A stretch of 64,000 nt of DNA from Rheinheimera sp. D18 (GCF_004345025.1 NZ_CP037745.1:2170001-2234000); one strand, 5' to 3'; counted from the stretch's first letter, positions 26,612 to 36,502 are shown. Program-made: numbers and translations. Notes: generated by a model not told the origin, from the sequence alone.

Positions 26612-27439
26612 TTAGCCCGCCAATACACTTAGTGCAGCCTGTGGTCTTTGGTTTGCCTGCGCCAGCACCGTAGTACTGCTTTGTTGCAGTATTTGCGTTC
26701 TGGTTAGCTCTGCAGTTTCTTTTGCGTAATCGGTATCCCGAAGCTGGCTGCGAGATACCGACACATTCTCGCCAATATTACTGATAGTACGCAAGGTGCT
26801 GCCAAGTATATTCTGCTGTGCTCCAAGTGCAGTTCTGACATTGTCGGTAAGCATAATAGCACTATCAAGAGCGGCAATAACTGTGTTTGGCTCATCATCA
26901 GCGAGGTTAATATTATCAATATCCAGCCCGGTATCTGCAGTACTAAAGCTATGATTTAAATTAACCGTGATAGTTTGCCCTGCATTGGCACCCACTAAAA
27001 AGTTACGGTTGCCAGCCGAGCCGTCTAACACTTTTAAACCACCAAACTCAGTATTTGCAGATATTGCCTGTATTGACTCTCTAAGCGCACTAAACTCTTT
27101 TTGCAGCGCTTCAATATCATCAGCGTTATTAATGCCATTGGCAGACTGAATAGTTAATACCCGCATTTTTTGCAGTGCGCCGGCAACTTCGTCCAGGGCG
27201 CTGTCAGCGACCTGAATTAAAGAAATAGCATCACCGGCATTACGCGCGGCCTGCTCAAGCCCGCCAATCTGAGTAGTTAAACGATTTGAAATAACCAGGC
27301 CTGCGGCGTCGTCGGCAGCCCGGTTAATCTTAAAACCCGATGCCAGTTTTTCAGAACTGCTGCTTAAACCTGAAGTTGCCTGATTTAATAAACGCTGAGA
27401 GCTTAAAGACGACTGGTTAGTGTTAACAAGTAAAGACAT
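26612..27439 (-). CDS. Flagellin (divergent paralogue)
   Basis: 275 residues. It keeps the flagellin ends (SLLVNTNQSSLSSQRLL, KINRAADDAAGLVI and TAELTRTQILQQSSTTVLAQ) but differs from its two neighbours along its length, including the central part (TADTGLDIDNINLADDEP). Polar flagella of this group are often built from several flagellins placed at different points along the filament, and this one could be a minor or cap-proximal subunit. It has its own sigma-28 promoter at 27503-27529 and a terminator-like hairpin separates it from the flagellin upstream. Confidence 0.96.
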   Translation of the reverse strand: MSLLVNTNQSSLSSQRLLNQATSGLSSSSEKLASGFKINRAADDAAGLVISNRLTTQIGGLEQAARNAGDAISLIQVADSALDEVAGALQKMRVLTIQSANGINNADDIEALQKEFSALRESIQAISANTEFGGLKVLDGSAGNRNFLVGANAGQTITVNLNHSFSTADTGLDIDNINLADDEPNTVIAALDSAIMLTDNVRTALGAQQNILGSTLRTISNIGENVSVSRSQLRDTDYAKETAELTRTQILQQSSTTVLAQANQRPQAALSVLAG

Positions 27440-27502
27440 ATGCCATTTCCGTTTCGAAATTGGAAGTGCACACCCTAGCGGGTATATTTATCCGTTTAAA
27501 AT

Positions 27503-27529
27503 CTATCGGCAAAACAAGCTCTAACTTTA
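27503..27529 (-). promoter_or_regulatory. Sigma-28 promoter of the middle flagellin gene
   Basis: Minus strand: TAAAGTTA, 11 bases, GCCGATAG. Seven of eight bases match in each element with exact spacing, the strongest flagellin promoter match in the window. The start would be about 57 bases before the ATG at 27439. Confidence 0.8.
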
Positions 27530-27552
27530 ATTTTTTGTTTTATTTCAAAAAC

Positions 27553-27578
27553 ATAAAGCCACCATAAGGTGGCTTTAT
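27553..27578 (-). terminator. Rho-independent terminator of the third flagellin gene
   Basis: An 11-base-pair perfect stem (ATAAAGCCACC and its complement) with an ATAA loop lies 18 bases beyond the stop codon at 27596, followed on the minus strand by a T-rich stretch (GTTTTTG). It insulates the next flagellin gene. Confidence 0.8.
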
Positions 27579-27595
27579 TTTCAAGACGGATAATA

Positions 27596-28462
27596 TTAAC
27601 CCTGCAGTAAACTCAGTGCAGCCTGCGGCCGCTGATTTGCCTGCGACAATACCGTAGTACTGGTTTGTTGTAAAATCTGCGTGCGAGTTAACTCCGCAGT
27701 TTCTCTAGCAAAATCAGTATCACGAATACGGCTGCGGGCAGAGGATACGTTTTCCGACACATTTGTTAAGTTACGGATAGTCGCCTGAAAACGGTTTTGT
27801 ACTGCACCTAAATCGGCACGTTTACCATCCACCTGTTTAATGGCAGCATCTATCCGGGCCATAGCTGCCGAAGCGCCAACCACAGCTCCCGCAGCAAAGC
27901 TTAAACCGTCAGCAGCACCAGCAGCACCCAAACCTAAACCTGCTGCCGTCCATCCATTAGCACCGCTACTGGCTCTGATATTAACATCAATAAAATCGTT
28001 CGCAGAGGCCTGTGCACCTACCAACACTTTAGTAGAAAACTCGCCGCCTAACAGCTTGGTGCCACCAAACTCGGTAGTATTAGCAATACGGGTAATCTCT
28101 ATTTTTAATGAACTAAATTCTTTTTGTAATGCGGCAACATCGTCGGAATTACTGATACCGTTTTGCGCCTGGATGGCCAAAGTGCGCATACGTTGTAGTG
28201 ACGTGGTCATTTCATCAAAAGCGCCTTCAGCTACCTGCGCCAGCGAAATACCATCATTGGCGTTACGTGCTGCCTGATCCAGACCGTTAATCTGGCTGGT
28301 TAAACGGTTAGAGATTTGTAAGCCTGCAGCATCATCAGCAGCACTGTTAATCCGAAAACCAGATGATAAACGTTTAAATGCTACATCAAGCGAATTACCA
28401 GAGTTAACTAATTGACGCTGTGCATTTAATGACGATGTATTGGTATTTACAAATAAAGCCAT
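27596..28462 (-). CDS. Flagellin
   Basis: 288 residues from the ATG at 28462, chosen because AGGAGA lies at proper distance and the start aligns with the other flagellins; the frame stays open 20 codons further upstream without meaning. Ends are the standard D0/D1 helices (ALFVNTNTSSLNAQRQL and TAELTRTQILQQTSTTVLSQ). It is nearly identical to the flagellin at 25533-26393 outside a short central loop, implying recent duplication or ongoing gene conversion. It is transcribed from a sigma-28 promoter at 28540-28566. Confidence 0.97.
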   Translation of the reverse strand: MALFVNTNTSSLNAQRQLVNSGNSLDVAFKRLSSGFRINSAADDAAGLQISNRLTSQINGLDQAARNANDGISLAQVAEGAFDEMTTSLQRMRTLAIQAQNGISNSDDVAALQKEFSSLKIEITRIANTTEFGGTKLLGGEFSTKVLVGAQASANDFIDVNIRASSGANGWTAAGLGLGAAGAADGLSFAAGAVVGASAAMARIDAAIKQVDGKRADLGAVQNRFQATIRNLTNVSENVSSARSRIRDTDFARETAELTRTQILQQTSTTVLSQANQRPQAALSLLQG

Positions 28463-28539
28463 GGTGGTTCTCCTGCTACTGAGTTCGGTATTGGCAACCA
28501 TCCGTTTGTTGGGCAGTTGCAATGTTTCGCGTTAATTAT

Positions 28540-28566
28540 TTATCGGAACCGGAGAGGAAAACTTGA
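28540..28566 (-). promoter_or_regulatory. Sigma-28 promoter of the third flagellin gene
   Basis: Minus strand: TCAAGTTT, 11 bases, TCCGATAA. Seven of eight bases match in each element and spacing is exact. The start lies about 72 bases before the ATG at 28462. Confidence 0.78.
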
Positions 28567-28628
28567 GTAGGTTTTTTGCTTTTTTAATTTTTTAACTGAT
28601 TGATTTTATTTTTAAATAAAAGCTAAAG

Positions 28629-28647
28629 TCGGCGGCAAACCCGCCGA
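28629..28647 (-). terminator. Terminator after flgL
   Basis: TCGGCGG, loop of five, CCGCCGA: a GC-rich seven-base-pair stem 13 bases past the flgL stop, followed on the minus strand by CTTTAGCTTTTATTT. It marks the end of the hook/rod operon before the flagellin genes. Confidence 0.7.
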
Positions 28648-28659
28648 TAAACAGCGTTT

Positions 28660-29895
28660 TTAACGTATGTAGTCAAACAAACTGACGCCGGATACCTTGA
28701 CGAAGGTATTGGAGATAGCCTCTAACGCAATCTCCTGCTTGGTAATCTCTGTCAGCGCTGCAGCGTAGTCGACCTCAGAGATATCCGCCCGATAGGCCTT
28801 ATTATTAATGGTCAAATCTTCATTGGCACCAAATACGCTGTCCAGTACATTTATCCGGCCACCAATCGTGGATAGAGCACTATCAATATTCGAGGCGGCT
28901 GAAGTAATCTGATTCACCGTATCGCCAATAATCTGGGTAAAATCAAAGTCGGATATAGCGGGGTCTTCTAGCGCTTTAATAAACTCATCTACGGTAGTCA
29001 GCATATTCTTTTTCTCTGGCGGCTGCAAAGAAAAGTCTACCTGCCCTGGCACAGCTGCTACCCCATTTACATTAATGGCTAAGCCATTAAACTGGATAGG
29101 AGCATTAGGCGTAAAAGCGCCCGTTACCGGCGGCACTAACGCTGCGCCATTTTGTTGGATCTCATAGGTCGACGGAGCAGTCAGTACAACACTGAAATCG
29201 TTATTCGCTGGCGTCAGGCTGTCATATGTCTGTTTGTAGTAGGCATCAAACTGGCCCTGATCTGCCACCACAACATTCGCACTGGTTGCTCCACCGGCAC
29301 TGATCACTGCGGGAGTTGTTTTAAAGCGGGCATCGACATTTTCAAACACAAACTTGCCACTGTCATTGCCAGGCAAAGCTATAGTAGGTGATATTTGCAG
29401 TGCTTTTTGGCCATCGTCGCCCTGAAATTCATATACACCGGTAGCATTATTCAGGCTGTAGCTCTGCTTTTTATCCTGATAGCCAGAGAAAATATAACCG
29501 CCTTCTGCATTACGGCTATTCATTAAATCCAGTAATTCAATCTGAATATTTTTTAGCTCCTGCGCTAACGCACCACGCTCAGCCTCGGTGTAAGTAGCAT
29601 TACCTGCAGCAATTGCCAGCATACTAACTCTGTCCATTGAAGTTCGCATATTAGTTAGTATGGTTTCTTCCAACGCTAAGTTATTTTTTAGTAGTACACT
29701 ATTATTTTGAAACTGTTTTACCTGTTCTAGGCTTTGATCTATACCCAGCACTTTAGCTGATGCGGCAGGGTCATCTGCCGGTGTGAGAATTCGAGTTTGC
29801 TTGGTTAACTGGTCTTGTGCTCGATTCATTTTCTGCTGTGTAGTTAAAATGCCATCTAAACCGGCATTAAATTTCATATTAAACGATAATCTCAT
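28660..29895 (-). CDS. flgL: Hook-filament junction protein FlgL
   Basis: 411 residues. The N-terminal helix (NAGLDGILTTQQKMNRAQDQL, in part) and LTPADDPAASAKVLGI are the flagellin-like FlgL signature, and the C-terminal ITKQEIALEAISNTFVKVSG closes the D0 helix. FlgL joins the hook-side protein FlgK to the filament. It starts 2 bases after flgK and is the last gene of the flgF-to-flgL run. Length is normal for this order. Confidence 0.95.
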   Translation of the reverse strand: MRLSFNMKFNAGLDGILTTQQKMNRAQDQLTKQTRILTPADDPAASAKVLGIDQSLEQVKQFQNNSVLLKNNLALEETILTNMRTSMDRVSMLAIAAGNATYTEAERGALAQELKNIQIELLDLMNSRNAEGGYIFSGYQDKKQSYSLNNATGVYEFQGDDGQKALQISPTIALPGNDSGKFVFENVDARFKTTPAVISAGGATSANVVVADQGQFDAYYKQTYDSLTPANNDFSVVLTAPSTYEIQQNGAALVPPVTGAFTPNAPIQFNGLAINVNGVAAVPGQVDFSLQPPEKKNMLTTVDEFIKALEDPAISDFDFTQIIGDTVNQITSAASNIDSALSTIGGRINVLDSVFGANEDLTINNKAYRADISEVDYAAALTEITKQEIALEAISNTFVKVSGVSLFDYIR

Positions 29896-29897
29896 AC

Positions 29898-31931
29898 TTA
29901 CCTCACCGCCGATAATAGCGTGTCAAACACGGTTTGTGATGTAGAAATAATTTTTGCAGCTGCGGCATACGTTTGTTGAAACCGCACTAAATTTGACGCT
30001 TCTTCATCTAAGCTAACCCCGGATAACGATTCATACCAAGCGGTGGTTTGCTCTAATAATGCCTTACCTGCGGCTTCATTATTTCTACCTTGGTTAGTGC
30101 GCTCACCTATTAGGCTTACCATATCGGCATAAGTTTGGTTAAAGTTAACCGCGTTAGCGCTATTAGGCGCAGATAAGGGGTTTAACCTTGTGGTTTTAGC
30201 CGTTTGCAATGCGGATAACTGCAAGCCATTACGGTTATCGTTAAAGCCACCATCGTTAAAACCAATAGTAAAAGTATCGCCTACCGCAGGAATGCCGGTA
30301 ATTGAAAAATCAAAACCGGGCGCAAAACTAGGCTGTGCAATACCAGCCTGTGCTAACACATTTTGATATTGGTTTGAACCAAAAGCCGCCGTCGCAACTG
30401 GGTTACCCAGATTATCGACTATTGAAAAAGTATCAGCACCAACATAAGTCATGGTCCAAGGGCCATTAATTAAGCCTGAGGGTGTGTCAAAACCATAATT
30501 TGGCAACGTGGTTGGCGTGGTGTCAGTGACGTTTAGCCCTTCGACCTTCGCATTTCCTAAGTTAGTTACCGTAAAGTCAGTGCGTATTGGCGATGCCAGC
30601 GCAATATCCTCTGGCCGTGTCGTAGCCATTTCGATGGTTCTTGATGCCGTACTTAACGGCTTTAATTCAAATTTATCGCCAACCGCAGGGGCACCATTTA
30701 GCGTAATTTGTAAACCATATAAATCACCTGAGGCATCTGCCGAATTTATGGTGATAGGATACGCACCTATCGGCACTACCTTATCAGACCCGGCAATAAC
30801 CTGCCCTTTTGTATCTACAGCTTGTAAGCGCACGCCACCGGCTTCAACCGTTAAAATAAAATCATTCGGTGGTAGGCTATTACCTTTACCAGGCTCAATA
30901 GTCATACTCACAGCGCCTGTGCCAGCATTAGAGGAAAAAGCAAAGCCGTTGCTGGTTGGCAAGGTAAATAAATTGCCGCCTATTTCACCATTTAGGTTCA
31001 TACCTAAACGGTTTTGCGTGTTTAAGGCATCGGTCATCGATAAGGCTAACTGGCCTAACCGATTTTGCGTTGGCACTAAAATCCCTTCACGAAATGCGAG
31101 TAAACCGCCAATTTTTCCGCCAACGGCTTCAATATCGATATCACGCTCGACCGTTTTTTTGGTTGAAAGCTGCAGCTTTAATTCGCGCTGTGTTGGGTCT
31201 GGATCGCCGCGTAAAGACATTAAATTAAAATCACCGCGTTCAACCACTAATGATTGACCAGTGGCAAGAAACACTAATTTTTCACCATTTTCTGCATCTA
31301 GGGTTCTTATATCCACCATTTCTGATAGGTTTTTTATCGCCAAATCACGTTTATCTAATAAATCTAACGGAATGGGCCTGCTTGCGCCCGTGCCAAAAGA
31401 GGCGATCTGTAAATTTAAATCAGCAATTTGCTTAATATAGCCGTTGGTTTCACTGGTATAGATATCTAACTGCTGATTGACGAAGTTGTCTTGATCTAGC
31501 ACTAAGCTAGAAAGCGTATTAAATTTATCGAGTAAGGCTTGCGAGCTACCAATTATTAACTGGCGATTAGCTAATGTTGCCGGTTCATTATTCGCAATCT
31601 GAAATTGCTTAAACAGGTCATTAACCCCAGTAGCAATGCTATTGGCCGGATTAGAGAATAATGCATCAACACGATTTGCTTCAGTAACATATTGCTGCGC
31701 AAAACTATAGTTTGATGTATCACGGCGCAGCTGCTTTTGCGTAAACTCACTGACTAAGCGTTCGGTAGTGCCTCTACCCACCCCTAAACCAAGAATTTGT
31801 GATTCAAATTCGGTGCGCTGGCGGGTGTAACCTTCAGTATTAATATTGGCAATATTATTACTGGTGGTATTAAGCAACGAGCTATTCGCCAGTATCGCCG
31901 AAGTACCTATTCGCAGTAAATTATCTGACAT
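29898..31931 (-). CDS. flgK: Hook-filament junction protein FlgK
   Basis: 677 residues, in the upper range for FlgK. The N-terminus (ILANSSLLNTTSNNIANINT) and C-terminus (SNLVRFQQTYAAAAKIISTS) carry the axial-protein heptad helices; the long middle is variable. FlgK is the first junction protein on the hook. It is followed directly by flgL and preceded by flgJ with a 42-base gap. A long frame on the opposite strand here is a shadow. Confidence 0.96.
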   Translation of the reverse strand: MSDNLLRIGTSAILANSSLLNTTSNNIANINTEGYTRQRTEFESQILGLGVGRGTTERLVSEFTQKQLRRDTSNYSFAQQYVTEANRVDALFSNPANSIATGVNDLFKQFQIANNEPATLANRQLIIGSSQALLDKFNTLSSLVLDQDNFVNQQLDIYTSETNGYIKQIADLNLQIASFGTGASRPIPLDLLDKRDLAIKNLSEMVDIRTLDAENGEKLVFLATGQSLVVERGDFNLMSLRGDPDPTQRELKLQLSTKKTVERDIDIEAVGGKIGGLLAFREGILVPTQNRLGQLALSMTDALNTQNRLGMNLNGEIGGNLFTLPTSNGFAFSSNAGTGAVSMTIEPGKGNSLPPNDFILTVEAGGVRLQAVDTKGQVIAGSDKVVPIGAYPITINSADASGDLYGLQITLNGAPAVGDKFELKPLSTASRTIEMATTRPEDIALASPIRTDFTVTNLGNAKVEGLNVTDTTPTTLPNYGFDTPSGLINGPWTMTYVGADTFSIVDNLGNPVATAAFGSNQYQNVLAQAGIAQPSFAPGFDFSITGIPAVGDTFTIGFNDGGFNDNRNGLQLSALQTAKTTRLNPLSAPNSANAVNFNQTYADMVSLIGERTNQGRNNEAAGKALLEQTTAWYESLSGVSLDEEASNLVRFQQTYAAAAKIISTSQTVFDTLLSAVR

Positions 31932-31973
31932 TACTCTCTCCGCTAACGCTGTTTAACTGCGCTATATACATAA

Positions 31974-32993
31974 TTATTCGGCTGTATCATCAATTTCTTG
32001 AATTTGACTGTTCTGCAAATCCGCTTGCTGTAACGCAGGGCTTTGATAAACAGCCATAATTTTCTGCGCATACGCAGGATCAGTGGCATAGCCCGCTGCT
32101 TGTAACTGCTCAAAGTAAGCTTTAGCGTTACCACTGGCATTAACCGCATCTTGATAGCGCGGGTTTTGCTTAATAAAATTAACGTAATCTTGCATGCTAT
32201 GTTCAGGTGACTCGTATGAGCGAAATTTAGCCTGCTCTTTTTTTGCTATACCGCCGCGGTATTCCAGCGTATCGACAACAGCAGTTTTACCTTGCCAGCC
32301 ATTATTGGCTTTAATGCCAAATAAATTAAAACTATTGCCACCTTGGCTATCTTTAATCATGCGCTTGCCCCAGCCGGTTTCTAGCGCGGCCTGAGCCACT
32401 AAGGCTAACGGGTCTAAACCCAAGGCTTTTGCCGTTTGCCGTGCAGCAGGTAATAAATTTTTCACAAATTCGGCTGGGCTTGTTGCCTGCCAATCCGTTT
32501 TAGATTGAGCCACGTCAACTGCATGGTTTGCCGCCAGATAAGGCATAACGTGATCTGTCGTCTCAATACTGGCTTTAGGTTTAATACTCACCTTAGGTAA
32601 AATAATTTTTGGTAGTGTTAGCTCTTTTGCTGAGTTATCGCGCACCAGCTCGTGCTTATGAACCTCTGGTGCCGCACTAACGCCGATGGCAGGGCTTAGT
32701 TGTTGCACTAATAAATCAGCTAAACCTAGTGCGCCTTTTTGCGCTAATTCCGTCGCCATCTGACTATCTTGCATATCACGGTAAAACTTGGTGGTTTCAC
32801 TGTTCATCATGCCATCGGCTTCAAAAGCTTCATTGGCTTTGCGCATACTGCCTAGTAGCATACTAAAGAAAATAGACTCGAACTGCTCAGCAGCTTGACG
32901 CAATGCGCCCGCCTGATCTTTGGTTGAGTTGCTGCGAATTTGCTGCAAACTGCTTAGATCATGATAAGACATATTGTTCGGCGTCGTATTCAT
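31974..32993 (-). CDS. flgJ: Flagellar rod assembly protein/peptidoglycan hydrolase FlgJ
   Basis: 339 residues with both expected parts. The N-terminal rod-cap part (QFESIFFSMLLGSMRKANEA) is followed by a linker and, from about residue 165, a glucosaminidase domain with AQAALETGWGKRM holding the catalytic Glu and SFNLFGIKA further on. It digests peptidoglycan so the rod can pass through the periplasm. It starts one base after the flgI stop codon. Confidence 0.96.
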   Translation of the reverse strand: MNTTPNNMSYHDLSSLQQIRSNSTKDQAGALRQAAEQFESIFFSMLLGSMRKANEAFEADGMMNSETTKFYRDMQDSQMATELAQKGALGLADLLVQQLSPAIGVSAAPEVHKHELVRDNSAKELTLPKIILPKVSIKPKASIETTDHVMPYLAANHAVDVAQSKTDWQATSPAEFVKNLLPAARQTAKALGLDPLALVAQAALETGWGKRMIKDSQGGNSFNLFGIKANNGWQGKTAVVDTLEYRGGIAKKEQAKFRSYESPEHSMQDYVNFIKQNPRYQDAVNASGNAKAYFEQLQAAGYATDPAYAQKIMAVYQSPALQQADLQNSQIQEIDDTAE

Positions 32994-32994
32994 A

Positions 32995-34086
32995 TTAGAT
33001 CACCACCAATTCGCCATGAATTGCGCCAGCTTCTTTAAGCGCTTCTAAAATAGCCATTAAATCGCCTGGCGCTGCACCAACCGCATTTACTGTGCGTACC
33101 AAATCATCTAGCGTTACACCTGGGTCAAACTTAAACATCCGTGACTGATCGGGACGTACATCAATAATTGAGTTTTCTTCCAGCGCCGTTTGCCCACCCG
33201 CTAATGGGTTGGGTTGCACTACACGTGGGTTTTCCGCAATGGTTACCGTTAAACCACCGTGCGTTACAGCGGCAGGAAACAGCCTAACTTCTTTACCAAT
33301 AACGATGGTACCGGTGCGGGAGTTAATAATAATTTTTGCTGAGGTATCACCTGGCTCAAAAGTAAGGTTTTCTAGTGTCGACATGTAAGACACACGCTGG
33401 CTGACATCACGTGGTGCCCTTACCTGTACCGAGGTAGCATCTAATGAATATGCCGTTTCAGGGCCCATAAAACCGTTTATTGCTTCTGCTAGTCGTTTTG
33501 AGGTAGTAAAATCAGAGCGTTTTAAGTTAAAGGTAATAAAATCACTTTGAGCAAAGGGTGTCACTACTTCGCGTTCAACCATTGCACCATTAGGAATTCG
33601 GCCCACGGTAGGCGTATTAACTAATATGCGTGAGCCATCAAGCCCTTCAGCGCCTAAACCGCTAACAATTAAACTGCCTTGTGCTACCGCATAGACGTTG
33701 CCATCTAAGCCTGTTAAAAAAGTTTGCATTAAAGTACCACCACGTAAGCTTTTAGCACTGCCAACCGACGATACTGTTATATCTATGGTTTGCCCGGGCT
33801 TTGCAAAGGCGGATAACTCAGCGTGTACCGCTACCGCAGCGACGTTTTTTATCTGCGCTTTCATATTACCTGGCAAGGAAATGCCAAAATTGCTTAGCAT
33901 GGTGCGAAAACTCTGCTCGGTAAACGGGCTTTGTTCACCCGTGCCCGGCAGGCCAACAACTAAACCATAACCCACTAATTGGTTCGGCCGCACCCCTTCT
34001 ACATCGGCGACATCTTTAATGCGTGCTGCGCTGACAGGTAAAGTAAATACACAGATAGGCAGTATTATTAGAAGCAAACGTTTCAT
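32995..34086 (-). CDS. flgI: Flagellar P-ring protein FlgI
   Basis: 363 residues with a signal peptide ([18 protein letters not shown]) followed by the very conserved [20 protein letters not shown] start of mature FlgI. It forms the P-ring around the rod in the peptidoglycan layer. Length and all major blocks are normal. Ten bases separate it from flgH. Confidence 0.97.
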   Translation of the reverse strand: MKRLLLIILPICVFTLPVSAARIKDVADVEGVRPNQLVGYGLVVGLPGTGEQSPFTEQSFRTMLSNFGISLPGNMKAQIKNVAAVAVHAELSAFAKPGQTIDITVSSVGSAKSLRGGTLMQTFLTGLDGNVYAVAQGSLIVSGLGAEGLDGSRILVNTPTVGRIPNGAMVEREVVTPFAQSDFITFNLKRSDFTTSKRLAEAINGFMGPETAYSLDATSVQVRAPRDVSQRVSYMSTLENLTFEPGDTSAKIIINSRTGTIVIGKEVRLFPAAVTHGGLTVTIAENPRVVQPNPLAGGQTALEENSIIDVRPDQSRMFKFDPGVTLDDLVRTVNAVGAAPGDLMAILEALKEAGAIHGELVVI

Positions 34087-34096
34087 TTATGCTCTC

Positions 34097-34774
34097 CTAG
34101 AAAGGCCATAATGGGCCATTGAAGAACTGGCTTAACCACCCTGGCGATTGGCCATTATGGTGCGCACCCGTGCCACTATATTCAATGCGTGCATTGGCTA
34201 TCTTGGTCGATTCAACCGTGTTATTTACATCAACATCTTGTGATCTAATAACGCCAGTAAGACGGATATACTCTTTACCGGTATTAAGTGTTAACCACTT
34301 TTCACCACGAATTACTAAGTTACCGTTATTAAGTACCTGTAATACATTCACCGAAATATTACCGACTAAACTATTGCTTTGATCGGCTTTTGAATCGCCC
34401 TTGTAGTCAGAAGTAGAGCCAGCGCCAAACTGCAACACATTACCCGCCACAGATACCGGCCGACCACTAAGGCCAATCATCGGCTCAATAGACGTTGAGC
34501 TATCTTTTTGCATTTCAGTTTTAGCTTTTTTACTTGCCTGCGTACTTTCGCGCAGCACCACGGTAATAATGTCACCTTCGTGTCTGGCTTTATTATCCGA
34601 ATACAAACTATTAGAGTAATTCCCAGCAAACAATGAGCCACTTTGCGCTAAAGATTTAGCGGGCTGATCCGGTGCCAGTGGCGCGAAATAAGGATCATCC
34701 TGCTCGGGCGGTTGCAATGACGCACAACCACTGAACAATAACATGCAGCTTAGCCCTAATAATATTCGCAACAT
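34097..34774 (-). CDS. flgH: Flagellar L-ring lipoprotein FlgH
   Basis: 225 residues. The signal peptide ends in the lipobox LFSGC with the lipidated Cys at 17; GSLFAGNYSNSLYSDNKARH and GDIITVVLRESTQASKKA are FlgH blocks. It forms the outer-membrane L-ring. In Vibrio, FlgH assembly also needs FlgO, FlgP and FlgT, and homologues of all three occur in this window. Eleven bases from flgG. Confidence 0.97.
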   Translation of the reverse strand: MLRILLGLSCMLLFSGCASLQPPEQDDPYFAPLAPDQPAKSLAQSGSLFAGNYSNSLYSDNKARHEGDIITVVLRESTQASKKAKTEMQKDSSTSIEPMIGLSGRPVSVAGNVLQFGAGSTSDYKGDSKADQSNSLVGNISVNVLQVLNNGNLVIRGEKWLTLNTGKEYIRLTGVIRSQDVDVNNTVESTKIANARIEYSGTGAHHNGQSPGWLSQFFNGPLWPF

Positions 34775-34785
34775 AACGCCCCCTA

Positions 34786-35574
34786 TTACAGCTGCTGAAT
34801 TGCTGTGCCCAGCATTTGGTCAACGGCTGAAATAACTTTAGAATTCATCTCGTACACACGCTGGCTTTCAATTAAGTTAACGAGCTCTTCCGTTACGTTG
34901 ACGTTTGAGGTTTCAAGAGCACCCTGCACAATAATGCCTAAGCCTTCAAGGCCAGGGATCCCCTGCACGGGTGCACCACTGGCCCCGGTTTCACTAAACA
35001 AGTTTTGGCCAATAGGTTCAAGGCCAGCTGGATTAATAAAATTAGTAACCGTAAGCTGCCCTAACACTGCCGGTTGGCCTTGCCCTGGAAGCTGCACCGA
35101 TACTTGCCCATCTTGCGATACAGTAATACTTTGTGCATCAGGTGGAATAGCAATGTTCGGTTGCACTTGGTAACCAGCGCCAGAGGTAACCAGATTACCT
35201 TCATCATCAACGGTGAATTGACCATTGCGACTATATGAAATAGAACCGTCTGGCATCATAATTTCAAAAAAACCATGGCCTTGAATCATCATATCCAGAC
35301 TATTGTCCGTGGTAATCATGTTGCCCTGAGTAAAGTTTTTCTGGGTTGCCACCACCTTAGTACCGGCACCTATCATCAAACCGTTAGGCAGTTCCGAGTT
35401 TTGTGACGAGGCACCGCCTGGCTGATTGACGTTTTGATACAATAAATCTTCAAAAATAGCGCGGCTTTTCTTAAAGCCTACCGTGCTGGCGTTAGCCAAG
35501 TTGTTTGAAATAACCGATATATCGCGCTGTTTCGCATCTAAACCGGTTTTACTTATCCATAAAGCTGGATGCAT
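34786..35574 (-). CDS. flgG: Flagellar distal rod protein FlgG
   Basis: 262 residues, the standard length. ALWISKTGLDAKQRDISVIS at the N-terminus and ESQRVYEMNSKVISAVDQML at the C-terminus are the distal-rod signatures, and the NNLANASTVGFKKSRA motif is present. FlgG builds the distal rod that crosses the P and L rings. It lies 36 bases downstream of flgF. Confidence 0.97.
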   Translation of the reverse strand: MHPALWISKTGLDAKQRDISVISNNLANASTVGFKKSRAIFEDLLYQNVNQPGGASSQNSELPNGLMIGAGTKVVATQKNFTQGNMITTDNSLDMMIQGHGFFEIMMPDGSISYSRNGQFTVDDEGNLVTSGAGYQVQPNIAIPPDAQSITVSQDGQVSVQLPGQGQPAVLGQLTVTNFINPAGLEPIGQNLFSETGASGAPVQGIPGLEGLGIIVQGALETSNVNVTEELVNLIESQRVYEMNSKVISAVDQMLGTAIQQL

Positions 35575-35610
35575 GCTTGCCTCCCGGGCTTTCGCCCTAA
35601 AATAAATCTA

Positions 35611-36357
35611 TTAGCCAACTATTCTGAGTAACTGATTTTGCTGACGATCCATATCTTCAGCGCTTTTCATCATCTTTACTTGCAGTTCAAATTGACGCTG
35701 TAAGCTGATCATGTAGGTCATTTCACCCACTGCATTCACATTACTGCCTTCTATCGCACCTTTTAGTAGGCTAACATCTACACTAGCTTCTGCGATTTGG
35801 CCGTCTTTGCGACGAAATAAGCCATCATTGCCTTTATCCATCTCGCTATTTAACGGCCGAACTAATTTAATACGGCCTACGACCGCCATAGCTTCTGCTG
35901 GTGCGCCCTGCGGCAATACGCTAATACTGCCATCTTGAGCAATTTCGACTTTAGCTAAAGGTACAGGTAATTGGATTGGACCATCATCTCCCATCACCGG
36001 TAAGCCACTGGCTGTTTCCAGCATGCCGGCGGCACTAATTTGCAAATTGCCGCTACGGGTATAAGCTTCGTTGCCATCGGGCGCTTGCACCGCAAGCCAG
36101 CCATCGCCTTGAATAGCGACGTCTAGCTCACGCTCAGTTAAAATAATTGCGCCTGCGTCAAAGTTTTGACTTGGTCGTTCAGTCAATGAAAACACCCGCG
36201 TAGGCAAGCCTTCACCAAATGCCTGCATTGAACGTGCTTGCTCAAAGTCGGCTTTAAAACCAGCAGTGCTAGCATTAGCAAGGTTGTTTGACCGCACGGC
36301 CATGCCATTCATATTTTCTTTAGCGCCGCTCATGGCGATATATAACAGGTGATCCAT
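35611..36357 (-). CDS. flgF: Flagellar basal-body rod protein FlgF
   Basis: 248 residues, typical of FlgF. MDHLLYIAMSGAKENMNGMA at the start and the NNLANASTAGFKADFEQA motif identify it. It forms the proximal rod. It heads a second transcription unit (flgF to flgL): a terminator separates it from flgE and a sigma-54 promoter lies 34 bases before its ATG. Confidence 0.96.
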   Translation of the reverse strand: MDHLLYIAMSGAKENMNGMAVRSNNLANASTAGFKADFEQARSMQAFGEGLPTRVFSLTERPSQNFDAGAIILTERELDVAIQGDGWLAVQAPDGNEAYTRSGNLQISAAGMLETASGLPVMGDDGPIQLPVPLAKVEIAQDGSISVLPQGAPAEAMAVVGRIKLVRPLNSEMDKGNDGLFRRKDGQIAEASVDVSLLKGAIEGSNVNAVGEMTYMISLQRQFELQVKMMKSAEDMDRQQNQLLRIVG

Positions 36358-36390
36358 AACGAGCTCCGTTAATCATCTCTACAATAACAA

Positions 36391-36406
36391 AGCACGTTTA
36401 ATGCCA
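36391..36406 (-). promoter_or_regulatory. Sigma-54 promoter of flgF
   Basis: Minus strand: TGGCATTAAACGTGCT. The -24 TGGCA is intact, GG and GC are spaced by ten bases, and the -12 reads GTGCT instead of TTGCT. Placed 34 bases before flgF and downstream of the flgE terminator, it is well sited to start the flgF-L unit. Confidence 0.7.
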
Positions 36407-36470
36407 ACAAACGCACATAATTAATAAATCACTGTAATTCATTGAAAAATGGCGTTATATTCATGCATAA

Positions 36471-36502
36471 AAAAACACCACCGCAAGCGGTGGTGTTTTT
36501 TT
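36471..36502 (-). terminator. Strong bidirectional terminator after flgE
   Basis: A long stem centred on CACCACCGC/GCGGTGGTG with a tiny loop and A-run/T-run arms lies 12 bases beyond the flgE stop codon. It ends the flgB-E unit. The T-run on both strands makes it work in either direction. Confidence 0.88.

Noticed and set aside
30508-31257. 249-codon open frame on the plus strand within flgK
   Set aside because: It lies wholly antisense to a certain flgK gene; its low-complexity valine/serine/proline reading is the reverse of flgK codons.
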